64,000 nt of DNA, taken from contig NZ_CP032279.1 of assembly GCF_001696615.3 (NCBI RefSeq), positions 930,001 to 994,000 on the forward strand, written 5' to 3'. A program made the translations under genes and the position numbers. The notes under the pieces are model-generated. The model searched no databases. It saw nothing but the letters and a program-made list of their open reading frames with translations, and had not been told where the DNA came from. Positions 1 through 8,899 of this stretch are shown one piece after another. Every line of letters begins with the position of its first letter. Position 1 is the stretch's first letter. This stretch comes from Acinetobacter sp. WCHAc010034. GTDB lineage: Bacteria > Pseudomonadota > Gammaproteobacteria > Pseudomonadales > Moraxellaceae.

Positions 1-370
1 AGCCGACCAGCAGCATCTGCAGGCGCTGATCTTCAGTAATCGAAAGGATTGAAGAGCGGATAATGTCAAACTGGCCGGTTTTTACTGAAATTTTATACAG
101 GAAAACCGCGCCGATGATGATCCAGGCAATTGGCCACAGGCCATAGAAAAAGCCGTAAACCATGGATGCAAAGGCCATCGCTGCCGGCATTTGATAGGCG
201 AAAAGCGAAACCGTTAAAGCTAAAGCAACCGTAATTGTGCCCGCCACACTGCCCTTCAGGCGGAATACGGCTAAGGCCAAAAAGAAGAAAATAATTGGAA
301 TAAGGGCAATTGCGCTTGAAAGCCAAATATTCCCCATCGGGTCATAAATTTGCTGCCATTGCTGAAGCAT
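1..370 (-). CDS. lldP: L-lactate permease, 5' part (runs off the window)
   Basis: Lactate:proton symporter of the inner membrane, LctP family. About 123 N-terminal residues are visible and the frame stays open to base 1. The protein begins [11 protein letters not shown] and continues with the block [12 protein letters not shown] and the run [20 protein letters not shown], which match E. coli LldP closely as I recall it. Hydrophobic segments lie near residues 15-35, 40-60 and 70-92. The ATG at 370 is preferred because an AAGGAG stands six bases upstream; an in-frame ATG at 376 overlaps that ribosome site. Two PdhR/LldR-type operators lie upstream, so lactate-controlled expression is likely. 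The rest of the lld operon would lie to the left of the window. Confidence 0.9.
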   Translation of the reverse strand, partial: MLQQWQQIYDPMGNIWLSSAIALIPIIFFFLALAVFRLKGSVAGTITVALALTVSLFAYQMPAAMAFASMVYGFFYGLWPIAWIIIGAVFLYKISVKTGQFDIIRSSILSITEDQRLQMLLVG

Positions 371-437
371 TGTCATCTCCTTGAAATGCTTTCCAGAATA
401 AGGAATGGTCCGGCCATACCGATCAAATCTTTATCAG

Positions 438-452
438 ATTGGTATGACCAAT
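438..452. promoter_or_regulatory. LldR-type operator, proximal
   Basis: ATTGGTATGACCAAT is a perfect palindrome around a 3-bp centre. It fits the TTGGT-N3-ACCAA site used by the FadR-subfamily GntR regulators LldR and PdhR. It lies 68 bp upstream of the lldP start, downstream of the proposed promoter. Confidence 0.7.
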
Positions 453-491
453 ATGCATTTGAAATAAAAAAAACACTTTTTAATAATGAAT

Positions 492-520
492 ATCCTACTT
501 TTTGTCGATTTAAAGATCAA
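492..520 (-). promoter_or_regulatory. Candidate lldP promoter
   Basis: On the minus strand TTGATC (520-515) and TAGGAT (497-492) are separated by 17 bp. The pair lies between the two LldR-type operators, where the lldP promoter is expected. Each hexamer matches the sigma-70 consensus at four of six positions. Confidence 0.45.
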
Positions 521-540
521 TTATTAATTTATAATTCATA

Positions 541-555
541 ATTGGTCATACCAGT
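541..555. promoter_or_regulatory. LldR-type operator, distal
   Basis: ATTGGTCATACCAGT differs from a perfect ATTGGT-N3-ACCAAT palindrome at one position. Its centre is 103 bp from the proximal site. Two operators bracketing the promoter recall the E. coli lldPRD arrangement. Confidence 0.6.
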
Positions 556-656
556 AATAATGTTTTAAATAACGGCAATTTGCATAAACAATAATGATTT
601 GCATTTATCACAATCAAATTAATCATCTAATTTATAATGCTTTTTTATAAAAATTG

Positions 657-705
657 AAAAAACAGCGTCGCCTTATTAGACTTTAGTCTAATACCCCTGT
701 TTTTT
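657..705. terminator. Nested palindrome with A/T tracts (terminator-like, either strand)
   Basis: A perfect 20-bp palindrome, TATTAGACTTTAGTCTAATA (674-693), sits inside a second inverted repeat AAAAAACAG (657-665) and CTGTTTTTT (697-705). The outer arms give a T6 tract on either strand. No gene ends nearby on the plus strand, so it could insulate lldP from the small membrane-protein gene or be a protein-binding site. The rest of 556-837 shows no gene. Confidence 0.4.
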
Positions 706-721
706 AACGCATTTGACGCAA

Positions 722-746
722 TAAAAAGCGCGATGCTCCGCGCGCT
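722..746 (-). terminator. Rho-independent terminator of the gene at 838-1188
   Basis: On the minus strand AGCGCG (746-741) and CGCGCT (732-727) form a GC stem with an 8-nt loop, followed by five T residues. It lies about 90 bp past the stop codon. Confidence 0.6.
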
Positions 747-837
747 ATTGCCAATAACTGAGCAGCAACAGGCAGAGCAGCGCGCGCAGGGCTAAAAAGC
801 AGACGGCGCGGAGCGGCCGCCTTTAAAGCATAGCCCT

Positions 838-1188
838 TTATTTTTCCCATTGCTTAGCGGTAGATTTCCATAAAACAATCGCGCCCAGAACTGTGCCGAC
901 CGGAAAGCTGAACAGCATCAATACCGCCATAATCCGCGACAGCAGCAGCCCCTGATTGGCGCCTTTTTTGACTTTCATGCAGGCCAAGGCGTTCAGCCCA
1001 ATCATCGCCAAAACTGCAAGGCTCAGCAGGGCCAGCTCCAGCGGCTGCATGGCGCTTTGCTGATACTCCAAATACCAGACAATGGCCAACGCGCAGCTCA
1101 GCAGCCCAGCATAAATGCCGTGCACAAGGCTGGCGGTTTCATTTTTGTTTTGCTGCTGCGGATAAAGCGGCGGAACTGAATAAGCCAT
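838..1188 (-). CDS. Small three-helix membrane protein, unknown function
   Basis: Predicted inner-membrane protein of 116 residues. I chose the ATG at 1188 (MAYSVPPLYPQQQ) because the upstream extension is charged and lacks hydrophobic character; a weak GGGG lies about ten bases before it. Hydrophobic stretches fall near residues 22-42, 47-70 and 82-108. The N-terminal proline/glutamine-rich tail resembles other small bacterial membrane proteins that begin with a cytoplasmic PQ segment. I do not recognise a named family. It is monocistronic, with its own terminator. Confidence 0.65.
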   Translation of the reverse strand: MAYSVPPLYPQQQNKNETASLVHGIYAGLLSCALAIVWYLEYQQSAMQPLELALLSLAVLAMIGLNALACMKVKKGANQGLLLSRIMAVLMLFSFPVGTVLGAIVLWKSTAKQWEK

Positions 1189-1579
1189 GAGAAACTGCCC
1201 CTGTATTGAAAATATAAAATTCTGATTAAAGTGCTGATTGATGCGGATAAAGCGCTGCGGCCCCGCCTCACTATAGGCAGCCTGCCTGCGCCAGATCAAG
1301 AAAATTCAGCATTTTCCGGCGCGGCCCGGCAATCCGCAGCCCTGCCGGAACTGCAGCAGCGCAAACAATAACGCCTCCCTCCATGCAGCCTCAGCCAGAT
1401 CCTCCCATACGCATGCATAAAGCGCCTGACCGCGCCTTCCGCCTGAAGTATGCGCGCCTGCGCCCGGTTTCCGGCCGATTATTCAGCAAACAGCGCCAGA
1501 TTCTTCGATAAAGATCAGATCATCAAACTGATTTTTTTATGGATTGTGATTTTTTTGAGAAAAAAAACACAAGTAAAAG

Positions 1580-1588
1580 TGCTACAAT
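1580..1588 (+). promoter_or_regulatory. Extended -10 promoter of argG
   Basis: TGCTACAAT is an extended -10 element (TGn plus TACAAT) 68 bp ahead of the argG start. No good -35 is placed at 17 bp; TTGAGA at 1555-1560 is 22 bp away, too far for normal spacing. The rest of 1189-1655 holds no convincing gene. Confidence 0.5.
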
Positions 1589-1637
1589 GCATAGTTTACA
1601 AATTCTCCTTGGCCGCCAATTCATGGTGCCTATTTGA

Positions 1638-2999
<1,362 letters not shown>

Positions 3000-3037
3000 G
3001 TTTGCTTTCAGTCTAAAAAACCGCTCGAATGAGTAAT

Positions 3038-3074
3038 GCCAGTCAGTTAAGAAATTGACTGGCTTTTTCTTTTT
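3038..3074 (+). terminator. Terminator carried by MITE A (left end)
   Basis: GCCAGTCA (3038-3045) and TGACTGGC (3056-3063) form an 8-bp stem followed by TTTTTCTTTTT. The hairpin overlaps the terminal repeat of the element and faces inward, so it would stop transcripts coming from argG. Confidence 0.75.
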
Positions 3075-3286
3075 AAATTCTAGAATTTATTTGATACGCG
3101 GAAGAGTCATCCGCAACCTATCTGGTCTTTGAAATGGACTGTTTTTGCAACAAAATTATTTAAGTGCAGAAAGTGAACAGGTTTCGCGGATGACAAATGC
3201 TTTTGGTTCTTTTGGCGAAACAAAAGAACAAAACGAGCTCCAAAAACTCGATTTAAAAACGGTAAGACTCCGCCGTGAATAGCCTC

Positions 3287-3319
3287 AAAAATTAAGAAGT
3301 TTATGGTGAAACTCCTTAA
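3287..3319 (-). terminator. Terminator carried by MITE A (right end)
   Basis: On the minus strand TTAAGGAGTTT (3319-3309) pairs with AAACTTCTTAA (3302-3292) across a 6-nt loop and is followed by five T residues. It faces inward and would end transcripts from the diguanylate cyclase gene. Confidence 0.65.
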
Positions 3320-3383
3320 CTGATCAGCATTAGCACGAATGAGCGGTTTTTTATTGCCTGCGCCTTCAGCTGCCAATCCCGCT

Positions 3384-4640
3384 TTAAGCCACTTGCGCGG
3401 AACGGATGGACTGGTAATAAATCTGGTTGCGCCCCAGCTGCTTTGCGCGGTACAGGGCCTGATCCGCAATAGACAGCAAATCCTCCTTCGACAGCTCTTC
3501 GCCGCGGAACACGGTAATGCCCAGACTGATGGTGACATGGTTGGACACCGCTGATTTTTCATGCGGAATCCCCAGCCGGTCAATGGCTTTATAAATATTG
3601 GATGCCACAGCATAGGCGCCATGCGCATCGGTTTCCGGCAAAAGCACCACAAACTCCTCCCCGCCATAGCGCGCTACAAAATCCATATGCCGGATCGCGC
3701 TTTTAACGGTTTTCGCAATTGAGGAAATTACATCATCGCCTTTCTGATGGCCATAAAAATCGTTGTAGTTTTTAAAATGGTCCACATCAATAAACAGAAC
3801 CGATAAAGCGCTTTCATCGCGCTTGGCCTGCTCATAGCAGGTGTCGAGCATTTCATCAAAAGTGCGCCGGTTGGAAATTTTGGTCAGCTCATCATGCTGG
3901 CTTAAATGCAGCAGCTCCGTGGTATGAATGCGGTGGATTTTTTCACTGATGTCCGCCCGCAGCATATTCAGGAAAATCATCCGTTCGCGCGCGCAGAGCA
4001 TTTTGCTGATCGCGAAGCCCAGAATGCAGCTGCCGGCCAGCACCCGCCCCATCACCATGGCGTCAAATTTCACATACATGGCGAACAGCATCAGCATGGT
4101 GACAACCGCAGCCATCAGGCCAGTCACCAGCATGTGCACAGGCTTCACGCCCGTCAGAATGTAGCCCAAGATGTAGATCATGCAGATAATCATCATGGCC
4201 TGATGCTTTAGTGCCGGCGTATGCACCGTCATGGTCAGCCATGACATGGAAATCACCGCCCAGAACACCACGCACATCGCGGCATGCGGAAAATACGGCG
4301 TCAGCTTTTTATAGTGTGAAAAAACGAATAAGGTCAAAAGGCAAAGCGCGCCATTCACCAAGCCCGCCAGGCAGTGCATGAAATCATGCGCAAAATGGGC
4401 TTTATCTATAATCCAGTAATCGCCGGGTATCATCAGCACGGTTAAAATAAAATAGGCCAGCACGCCCGCCCAGACATACTGCTTAATGTTGCCGCATGCC
4501 CTGTCCTGATTGATGGCCCAAAACTGCGTTTCCAGTTTTTTAGGAAAAACCTGCCCGATGCGCCGGCTTTGCCGCGCAATCAATTCTTCTAGTTTTTCTT
4601 TATCGTACTGCAGTTTCGCAAGATTGTACTTGTATTCCAT
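3384..4640 (-). CDS. Membrane-bound diguanylate cyclase (GGDEF)
   Basis: Makes the second messenger cyclic di-GMP from two GTP. The protein has 418 residues counted from the ATG at 4640; an in-frame TTG two codons upstream is the alternative. A cytoplasmic N-terminus is followed by a hydrophobic region at about residues 50-215 with some six membrane helices of the MASE type. A GGDEF domain runs from about 250 to 415. The active-site loop is GGEEF, preceded by RHMD at the position of the inhibitory I-site, so product feedback is likely. The metal-binding stretch reads LFIDVDHFKNYND. It is convergent with argG and monocistronic. Confidence 0.93.
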   Translation of the reverse strand: MEYKYNLAKLQYDKEKLEELIARQSRRIGQVFPKKLETQFWAINQDRACGNIKQYVWAGVLAYFILTVLMIPGDYWIIDKAHFAHDFMHCLAGLVNGALCLLTLFVFSHYKKLTPYFPHAAMCVVFWAVISMSWLTMTVHTPALKHQAMMIICMIYILGYILTGVKPVHMLVTGLMAAVVTMLMLFAMYVKFDAMVMGRVLAGSCILGFAISKMLCARERMIFLNMLRADISEKIHRIHTTELLHLSQHDELTKISNRRTFDEMLDTCYEQAKRDESALSVLFIDVDHFKNYNDFYGHQKGDDVISSIAKTVKSAIRHMDFVARYGGEEFVVLLPETDAHGAYAVASNIYKAIDRLGIPHEKSAVSNHVTISLGITVFRGEELSKEDLLSIADQALYRAKQLGRNQIYYQSIRSAQVA

Positions 4641-4791
4641 GCCCAAGCATTTATGTAGTTTTTTTGTCTGTTTAAAATAGCATAATTTTTAAAATTAATT
4701 TATCCCTATCGCGCCATTTGTCTTTAAAAGCCGTTACCATTTTCACACTATATGCATTATCATTTGTTTTATTTCCAAGTTTGAAATCGCC

Positions 4792-5826
4792 TTGAATACG
4801 ATTACCCTTATGCAGCCAGATGACTGGCATGCGCATCTCCGTGACGGTCTGGCATTAAAGCGCACTGTTCCTGATTTAGCCAAGCAGTTCGCCCGCGCAA
4901 TCTGCATGCCGAACCTTGTTCCCCCAGTCAAAACCGTAGAAGAAGCCAATGCCTACCGCGAGCGCATCATGGCGCATGTGCCTGAAGGCATAGCTTTTGA
5001 CCCGCGCATGGTGCTGTATTTCACCAACAATACTGCGCCCAGCGAAGTGAAAAAAATTAAAGAATCTGAGCATGTCAACGCCATTAAGCTGTATCCGGCC
5101 GGCGCGACCACCAACTCGGACAGCGGCGTCAGCGACATCAGCAAAGTCTATGCGGTGATTGAGCAGATGGAAGAGCATCAGGTGCCGCTGCTGCTGCACG
5201 GCGAAGTGACGCATAATCATGTCGACATTTTTGACCGCGAAAAGCGCTTTCTGGATGAAGTGCTGTCCCCGCTCCTAAAGCAGTTCCCCAAACTGAAATT
5301 GGTGCTGGAGCATATCACCACCAGCGAAGCGGCCAATTTTGTTCTGGAGCAGGACCGCAATGTGGCTGCCACCATCACCCCGCAGCACCTGCTGTTCAAC
5401 CGCAACGACATGCTGGTCGGGGGCATCAAGCCGCACTTCTACTGCCTGCCGATTTTAAAGCGCCAGACCCATCAGCAGACTTTGCTGGAAGTGGCGACCA
5501 GCGGCAATCCTAAGTTTTTCTTGGGCACAGACAGCGCGCCGCACTCAAAAAATGCTAAAGAAAATGCATGCGGCTGCGCAGGATGCTATAGTGCGCCTAC
5601 CGCAATCGAGCTTTACGCTCAAGCATTTGATCAGGCCGGAAAGATTGAACGGCTCGAAGGCTTTGCCAGCCATTTTGGCGCTGACTTTTATGGCCTCCCG
5701 CGCAATACCGGCACCATTACACTGGTGAAAGAAGATCAAGTGATTCCTGAAAGTTTAGACTATTTGGATGGTGAACAGATTATCCCATTGCATGCGGGTA
5801 AAACTATCCAATGGAGAAAAGTGTGA
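4792..5826 (+). CDS. pyrC: Dihydroorotase
   Basis: Zinc amidohydrolase that closes carbamoyl-aspartate to dihydroorotate in pyrimidine synthesis. The 344 residues fit the class II (E. coli PyrC) enzyme. Visible metal and substrate sites are [10 protein letters not shown] near residue 11, the carbamylated lysine in [11 protein letters not shown] near 99, [10 protein letters not shown] near 135, LEHITTSEA near 172, and LGTDSAPHS with the catalytic aspartate near 245. The chosen start is TTG at 4792 ([13 protein letters not shown]); the first ATG, at 4810, would leave a very short N-terminus. It overlaps rnt and is probably co-transcribed with it. Confidence 0.95.
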   Translation: MNTITLMQPDDWHAHLRDGLALKRTVPDLAKQFARAICMPNLVPPVKTVEEANAYRERIMAHVPEGIAFDPRMVLYFTNNTAPSEVKKIKESEHVNAIKLYPAGATTNSDSGVSDISKVYAVIEQMEEHQVPLLLHGEVTHNHVDIFDREKRFLDEVLSPLLKQFPKLKLVLEHITTSEAANFVLEQDRNVAATITPQHLLFNRNDMLVGGIKPHFYCLPILKRQTHQQTLLEVATSGNPKFFLGTDSAPHSKNAKENACGCAGCYSAPTAIELYAQAFDQAGKIERLEGFASHFGADFYGLPRNTGTITLVKEDQVIPESLDYLDGEQIIPLHAGKTIQWRKV

Positions 5827-6470
5827 CAGATGAAACCCTACCAGTCATTGGTCAGCGTTTCCGCGGATTTTTGCCTGTCGTGGTCGATGTCGAAACCGCA
5901 GGCTTTAATTCACAGACCGATGCCTTGCTGGAAATCGCAGCCATACCGATTGTGTATGATGCGGAAGGTAAATTTATACCGGGCGATGCGCATCATGCGC
6001 ATATCAACCCATTTGAAGGCGCAAATTTAGACCGCAGGTCGCTGGACTTTATCGGCATAGACCCATCCAATCCTATGCGCATGGCAATGGCTGAAGATGA
6101 GAAAACTGCGCTCAAGCGCATTTTCAAAGCCGTAAATGAAGTGCGCCGCAAACAGAACTGCACGCATGCCATACTGGTCGGCCACAATGCGCATTTTGAC
6201 CTGGGCTTTGTGCAGGCTGCCATTGCGCGCACCGGCACCAAAAACCAGAATCCGTTCCACAGCTTTTCGGTGTTTGATACCGTGACCTTAAGCGCCGTGG
6301 TGTTTGGACAAACGGTTTTAGCCAAATCCTGCATTCAGGCCGGCATTGATTTTGACGGCAAGGAAGCGCACTCCGCTTTATATGACACGCAGAAGACCGC
6401 TGAACTGTTTTGCCGAATTTTGAACAGGCTTGGCCCGAATTTGCTTGACAGTCAGGTGGCGGATCAATAA
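5823..6470 (+). CDS. rnt: Ribonuclease T
   Basis: DEDD-family 3'-5' exoribonuclease that trims tRNA CCA ends and the 3' ends of stable RNAs. The exonuclease motifs are VVDVETAGF (Exo I, residues 21-29), [10 protein letters not shown] (Exo II) and [14 protein letters not shown] (Exo III). I chose the GTG at 5823, which overlaps the pyrC stop and has GGAG six bases upstream; it gives [16 protein letters not shown], matching the usual N-terminus. An ATG at 5811 would add four residues. The stop codon overlaps the promoter of the tRNA-Glu gene that follows 20 bp later. Confidence 0.93.
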   Translation: MTDETLPVIGQRFRGFLPVVVDVETAGFNSQTDALLEIAAIPIVYDAEGKFIPGDAHHAHINPFEGANLDRRSLDFIGIDPSNPMRMAMAEDEKTALKRIFKAVNEVRRKQNCTHAILVGHNAHFDLGFVQAAIARTGTKNQNPFHSFSVFDTVTLSAVVFGQTVLAKSCIQAGIDFDGKEAHSALYDTQKTAELFCRILNRLGPNLLDSQVADQ

Positions 6471-6473
6471 GAT
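6445..6473 (+). promoter_or_regulatory. Promoter of tRNA-Glu 1
   Basis: TTGACA (6445-6450) and TAAGAT (6468-6473) are spaced 17 bp. The promoter is embedded in the last codons of rnt, and the -10 box contains the rnt TAA stop. Confidence 0.7.
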
Positions 6474-6490
6474 ACCGCCATCTTCTAAAC

Positions 6491-6566
6491 GTCCCTATCG
6501 TCTAGAGGCCTAGGACATCGCCCTTTCACGGCGGTAACCGGGGTTCGAATCCCCGTAGGGACGCCA
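6491..6566 (+). tRNA. tRNA-Glu (UUC), copy 1
   Basis: A 76-nt cloverleaf. GTCCCTA pairs with TAGGGAC, the D arm contains CTAGAGGCCTAGGAC, the anticodon loop contains TTC, the T arm is GGGGTTCGAATCCCC, and CCA is encoded. It is identical in sequence to the three other copies in this window. Bases 6567-6867 downstream hold no gene or clear terminator that I can see. Confidence 0.98.
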
Positions 6567-6867
6567 TCTATATTTTCCTTGCCTTATTATTCAATTCAGC
6601 TTGGCTTATTCAAGCCCTTAGCATTACATCAATTGCATCTTTTTTTGTCTTGAAAATATCCCTTATTAGCATTGCCCGCTTAATTCAGGCTGATCAATGA
6701 CGCCCCTATGCCAAGCCGCAGCCATCCGCAGGGCGCAATCCAAATAAAGCTGGGACATTTTTTAAAACATTCAGTTTCTGTAAAAGCAGCTTCTATTCCA
6801 AGGCATACATTAAGCAGTCTTTTGGTTATACTCCCGCCTGAACCATTGACTCATTGTTGCTTCCGCT

Positions 6868-7005
6868 ATGCTTAAAAACATTTTACTCGTGTTCATGATT
6901 CTGCTGCCGGCAGCCCTGTACCTTTACGTGGTCAGCCGCGGCGATGACGCCAAACCGCCGGCAAAAACGGAGCAAGCCCAGCCGCAGCAGGCATCCAGCC
7001 GCTGA
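6868..7005 (+). CDS. 45-residue single-pass membrane peptide
   Basis: Small open frame of 45 codons, MLKNILLVFMILLPAALYLY followed by a short charged tail rich in Ala, Pro and Gln. The first 22 residues form one hydrophobic helix, with the basic residue at the N-terminus expected of a signal anchor. A TATACT at 6827-6832 stands 36 bp upstream as a possible -10. No clear ribosome site is visible. It lies between tRNA-Glu 1 and a permease gene. Function unknown; the case rests on the helix-plus-tail pattern. Confidence 0.45.
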   Translation: MLKNILLVFMILLPAALYLYVVSRGDDAKPPAKTEQAQPQQASSR

Positions 7006-7128
7006 CTGCAGCGGCCCGGGTATCCACCCTACTAATTAACTACTGAAAAATATAAGAAAAAAACGATTCATGTGGTTTTTCATGCAGCGCAACTATAAAC
7101 TATATTTTTCAAATTTAACCTTTCAGCT

Positions 7129-8559
7129 ATGCAGTCTCGCTCTCAGCCTTCGCAGCCTCCCTCTGCAGACGGCAGCGCGCCGTCTTTAAAACGCGCAATG
7201 ACCACGCGTCATTTGATTATGCTTTCACTTGGCGGTGCAATTGGCACAGGCCTGTTCATGGGTTCAGGCGAAGTGATTTCACAGGCCGGCCCTTTAGGCG
7301 CGGTGCTTGCCTACGTTATCGGCGGCCTGATTGCCTACATGGTGATGCTGTGCCTGGGCGAGCTGGCGGTGCACCTGCCTGTTTCCGGCTCTTTCGGCGC
7401 ATTCGCCGCCAACTATATCGGCCCCGGCACCGGCTATATGGTGTCGTGGATGTACTGGCTGGGCTGGTCCGCCACCTTAGGCACAGAATTTACCGCAGCC
7501 GCGATTTTAATGCAGGAATGGTTCCCGCAGACCTCTGTCTGGCTCTGGACTTTAGTTTTCGCTGCCGGCGTGCTGCTGTCCAACCTTAGCTCTACCCGCA
7601 CCTTTGCAGAGTCCGAGTTCTGGCTGTCATTTATTAAAGTCGCCACCGTGCTGCTGTTTATCATACTGGGCTTTGCCTGCATTTTCGGCATCATTCCTTT
7701 CCAAGGCTATGAGTCTGCGCCGCTGTTCAGCAACCTGACCAGCCATGGCTGGCTGCCGAACGGCCTGATTCCGCTGTTCACCACCCTGCTGATTGTAAAC
7801 TTCGCCTTTAACGGCACAGAAATGATCGGCATCGCCGCCGGCGAAACTGAAAACCCGGAAAAGAACGTGCCGAAAGCCATTCATGCTGCCGTCTGGCGCC
7901 TGATTATTTTCTTTGTCGGCACCATTGTGGTCATCAGCTCGCTGCTGCCGTACAGCGATGCCGGCCTTAATGCCGGCGGCCACGGCGGCCTCAGCAGCAG
8001 CCCATTCGTGACGGTATTCAACCTGATGGGCATTCCCTATGCGGAAGACTTCATCCGCTTTGTGATTATTACCGCGCTGCTGTCTACCGCCAACTCAGGC
8101 CTTTACGCCGCTTCACGCATGATGTGGGCGCTCTCAGCGCAGAACCAGCTGCCGCGCGTTTTCGCCAAAGTCAGCAAATCCGGCGTACCGGTTGTGGCTA
8201 TCTGGGTCACCATGATTGGCGGCCTGCCGGGCCTGCTGTCGGAACAGTTTGGCGCAGACGTGATCTTTAAAAACCTGATGGGCGTGGCTGCCTTCACCAT
8301 GGTGATTGTCTGGATGAGCATTTGCTGGAGCCAGTTCAATTTCCGCCGCCAGTGGCTGAGGCAGGGCCGCAGCGCCAGTGAGCTGAAATTCCGCACCCCG
8401 TGGTTCCCGCTGGTGCCTATCTTGGGCTTTATCTGCTGCACCGCAACCGGCTTAAGCATGGCCGCCGACCCGGAAATGCTGTCCGGCTTTATCGGCTGCC
8501 TGCTGTTCATGGCCGCCTGCTATGCAAGCTATTACTGGCTGTACCACAATAAAAACTAA
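7129..8559 (+). CDS. AAT-family amino-acid permease, paralogue 1
   Basis: Twelve-helix proton-coupled amino-acid importer of the APC superfamily, 476 residues. The family signature GGAIGTGLFMGSG lies near residues 35-47, followed by LGELAVHLP near 84, IGPGTGYM near 106 and FNGTEMIG near 225. Overall it recalls S-methylmethionine permease (MmuP) and the LysP/AnsP group, but the substrate cannot be read from sequence. The N-terminal 24 residues are a polar Ser/Pro/Gln tail. Together with its paralogue at 8900 it forms a duplication bracketed by tRNA-Glu genes. Confidence 0.9.
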   Translation: MQSRSQPSQPPSADGSAPSLKRAMTTRHLIMLSLGGAIGTGLFMGSGEVISQAGPLGAVLAYVIGGLIAYMVMLCLGELAVHLPVSGSFGAFAANYIGPGTGYMVSWMYWLGWSATLGTEFTAAAILMQEWFPQTSVWLWTLVFAAGVLLSNLSSTRTFAESEFWLSFIKVATVLLFIILGFACIFGIIPFQGYESAPLFSNLTSHGWLPNGLIPLFTTLLIVNFAFNGTEMIGIAAGETENPEKNVPKAIHAAVWRLIIFFVGTIVVISSLLPYSDAGLNAGGHGGLSSSPFVTVFNLMGIPYAEDFIRFVIITALLSTANSGLYAASRMMWALSAQNQLPRVFAKVSKSGVPVVAIWVTMIGGLPGLLSEQFGADVIFKNLMGVAAFTMVIVWMSICWSQFNFRRQWLRQGRSASELKFRTPWFPLVPILGFICCTATGLSMAADPEMLSGFIGCLLFMAACYASYYWLYHNKN

Positions 8560-8588
8560 GCTGCAACATGCAGCAGCAACCTTGCAAA

Positions 8589-8614
8589 GCGCAGCCTGAA
8601 CAGCTGCGTTTTTT
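8589..8614 (+). terminator. Terminator of permease 1
   Basis: CGCAGC (8590-8595) and GCTGCG (8603-8608) form a stem with a 7-nt loop, followed by six T residues. Confidence 0.75.
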
Positions 8615-8674
8615 CAATTAAAGCCACTTTTTACACAGTCAATTCAATATTTTAAAAATAAGCCCCAATCCAAT

Positions 8675-8703
8675 TTGACACCCCGCTCAAATATCCATAC
8701 TAT
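8675..8703 (+). promoter_or_regulatory. Promoter of tRNA-Glu 2
   Basis: TTGACA (8675-8680), a 17-bp spacer beginning CCCCGCTC, then TACTAT (8698-8703). The -35 and C-rich start of the spacer recur at the tRNA-Glu 3 promoter. Confidence 0.75.
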
Positions 8704-8720
8704 AGCCCTCACCTCGCAGC

Positions 8721-8796
8721 GTCCCTATCGTCTAGAGGCCTAGGACATCGCCCTTTCACGGCGGTAACCGGGGTTCGAATCCCCGTAGGGACGCCA
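8721..8796 (+). tRNA. tRNA-Glu (UUC), copy 2
   Basis: Same 76-nt sequence as copy 1, with TTC anticodon and encoded CCA. It lies between the two permease paralogues. The bases just after it (ATCTATAT) also match those after copy 1, consistent with a tandem duplication. Confidence 0.98.
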
Positions 8797-8841
8797 TCTA
8801 TATCCTCAAAATTATTTTAATTTCACGCATACAAAACCGCT

Positions 8842-8869
8842 TTGAACTGGCACTTTTTTTCTCTACAAT
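8842..8869 (+). promoter_or_regulatory. Candidate promoter of permease 2
   Basis: TTGAAC (8842-8847) and TACAAT (8864-8869) are spaced 16 bp and end 30 bp before the start codon. Confidence 0.5.
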
Positions 8870-8899
8870 AGCCCGCTTTCCCATACTCATAATAATCCT

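Larger units (their letters stand above)
3034..3332. mobile_element. MITE copy A with IS4-like ends, inserted in the argG terminator
   Basis: A 299-bp non-coding element. Its left end TAATGCCAGTCAGTTAAG and the reverse complement of its right end, TAATGCTGATCAGTTAAG, agree at 15 of 18 positions. The flanks GCTCGAATGAG (3023-3033) and GCACGAATGAG (3333-3343) form an 11-bp duplication with one mismatch. Removing the element and one flank restores a terminator with stem CCGCTC/GAGCGG, loop GAAT and A/T tracts. The ends and duplication length match what I recall for IS4. The interior is shared, in opposite orientation, with the element at 11789-12178. It has no transposase, so mobilisation would need an IS4-family enzyme elsewhere. 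Confidence 0.85.

Noticed and set aside
3038..3074. Reading this hairpin as the original argG terminator
   Set aside because: It belongs to the inserted element; the ancestral terminator can be rebuilt from the two flanks at 3016-3033 and 3333-3350.
6868..7005. Reading the 45-codon peptide as a leader peptide for attenuation of the permease
   Set aside because: It has no run of one amino acid and no terminator/antiterminator pair after it; it looks like a membrane peptide.
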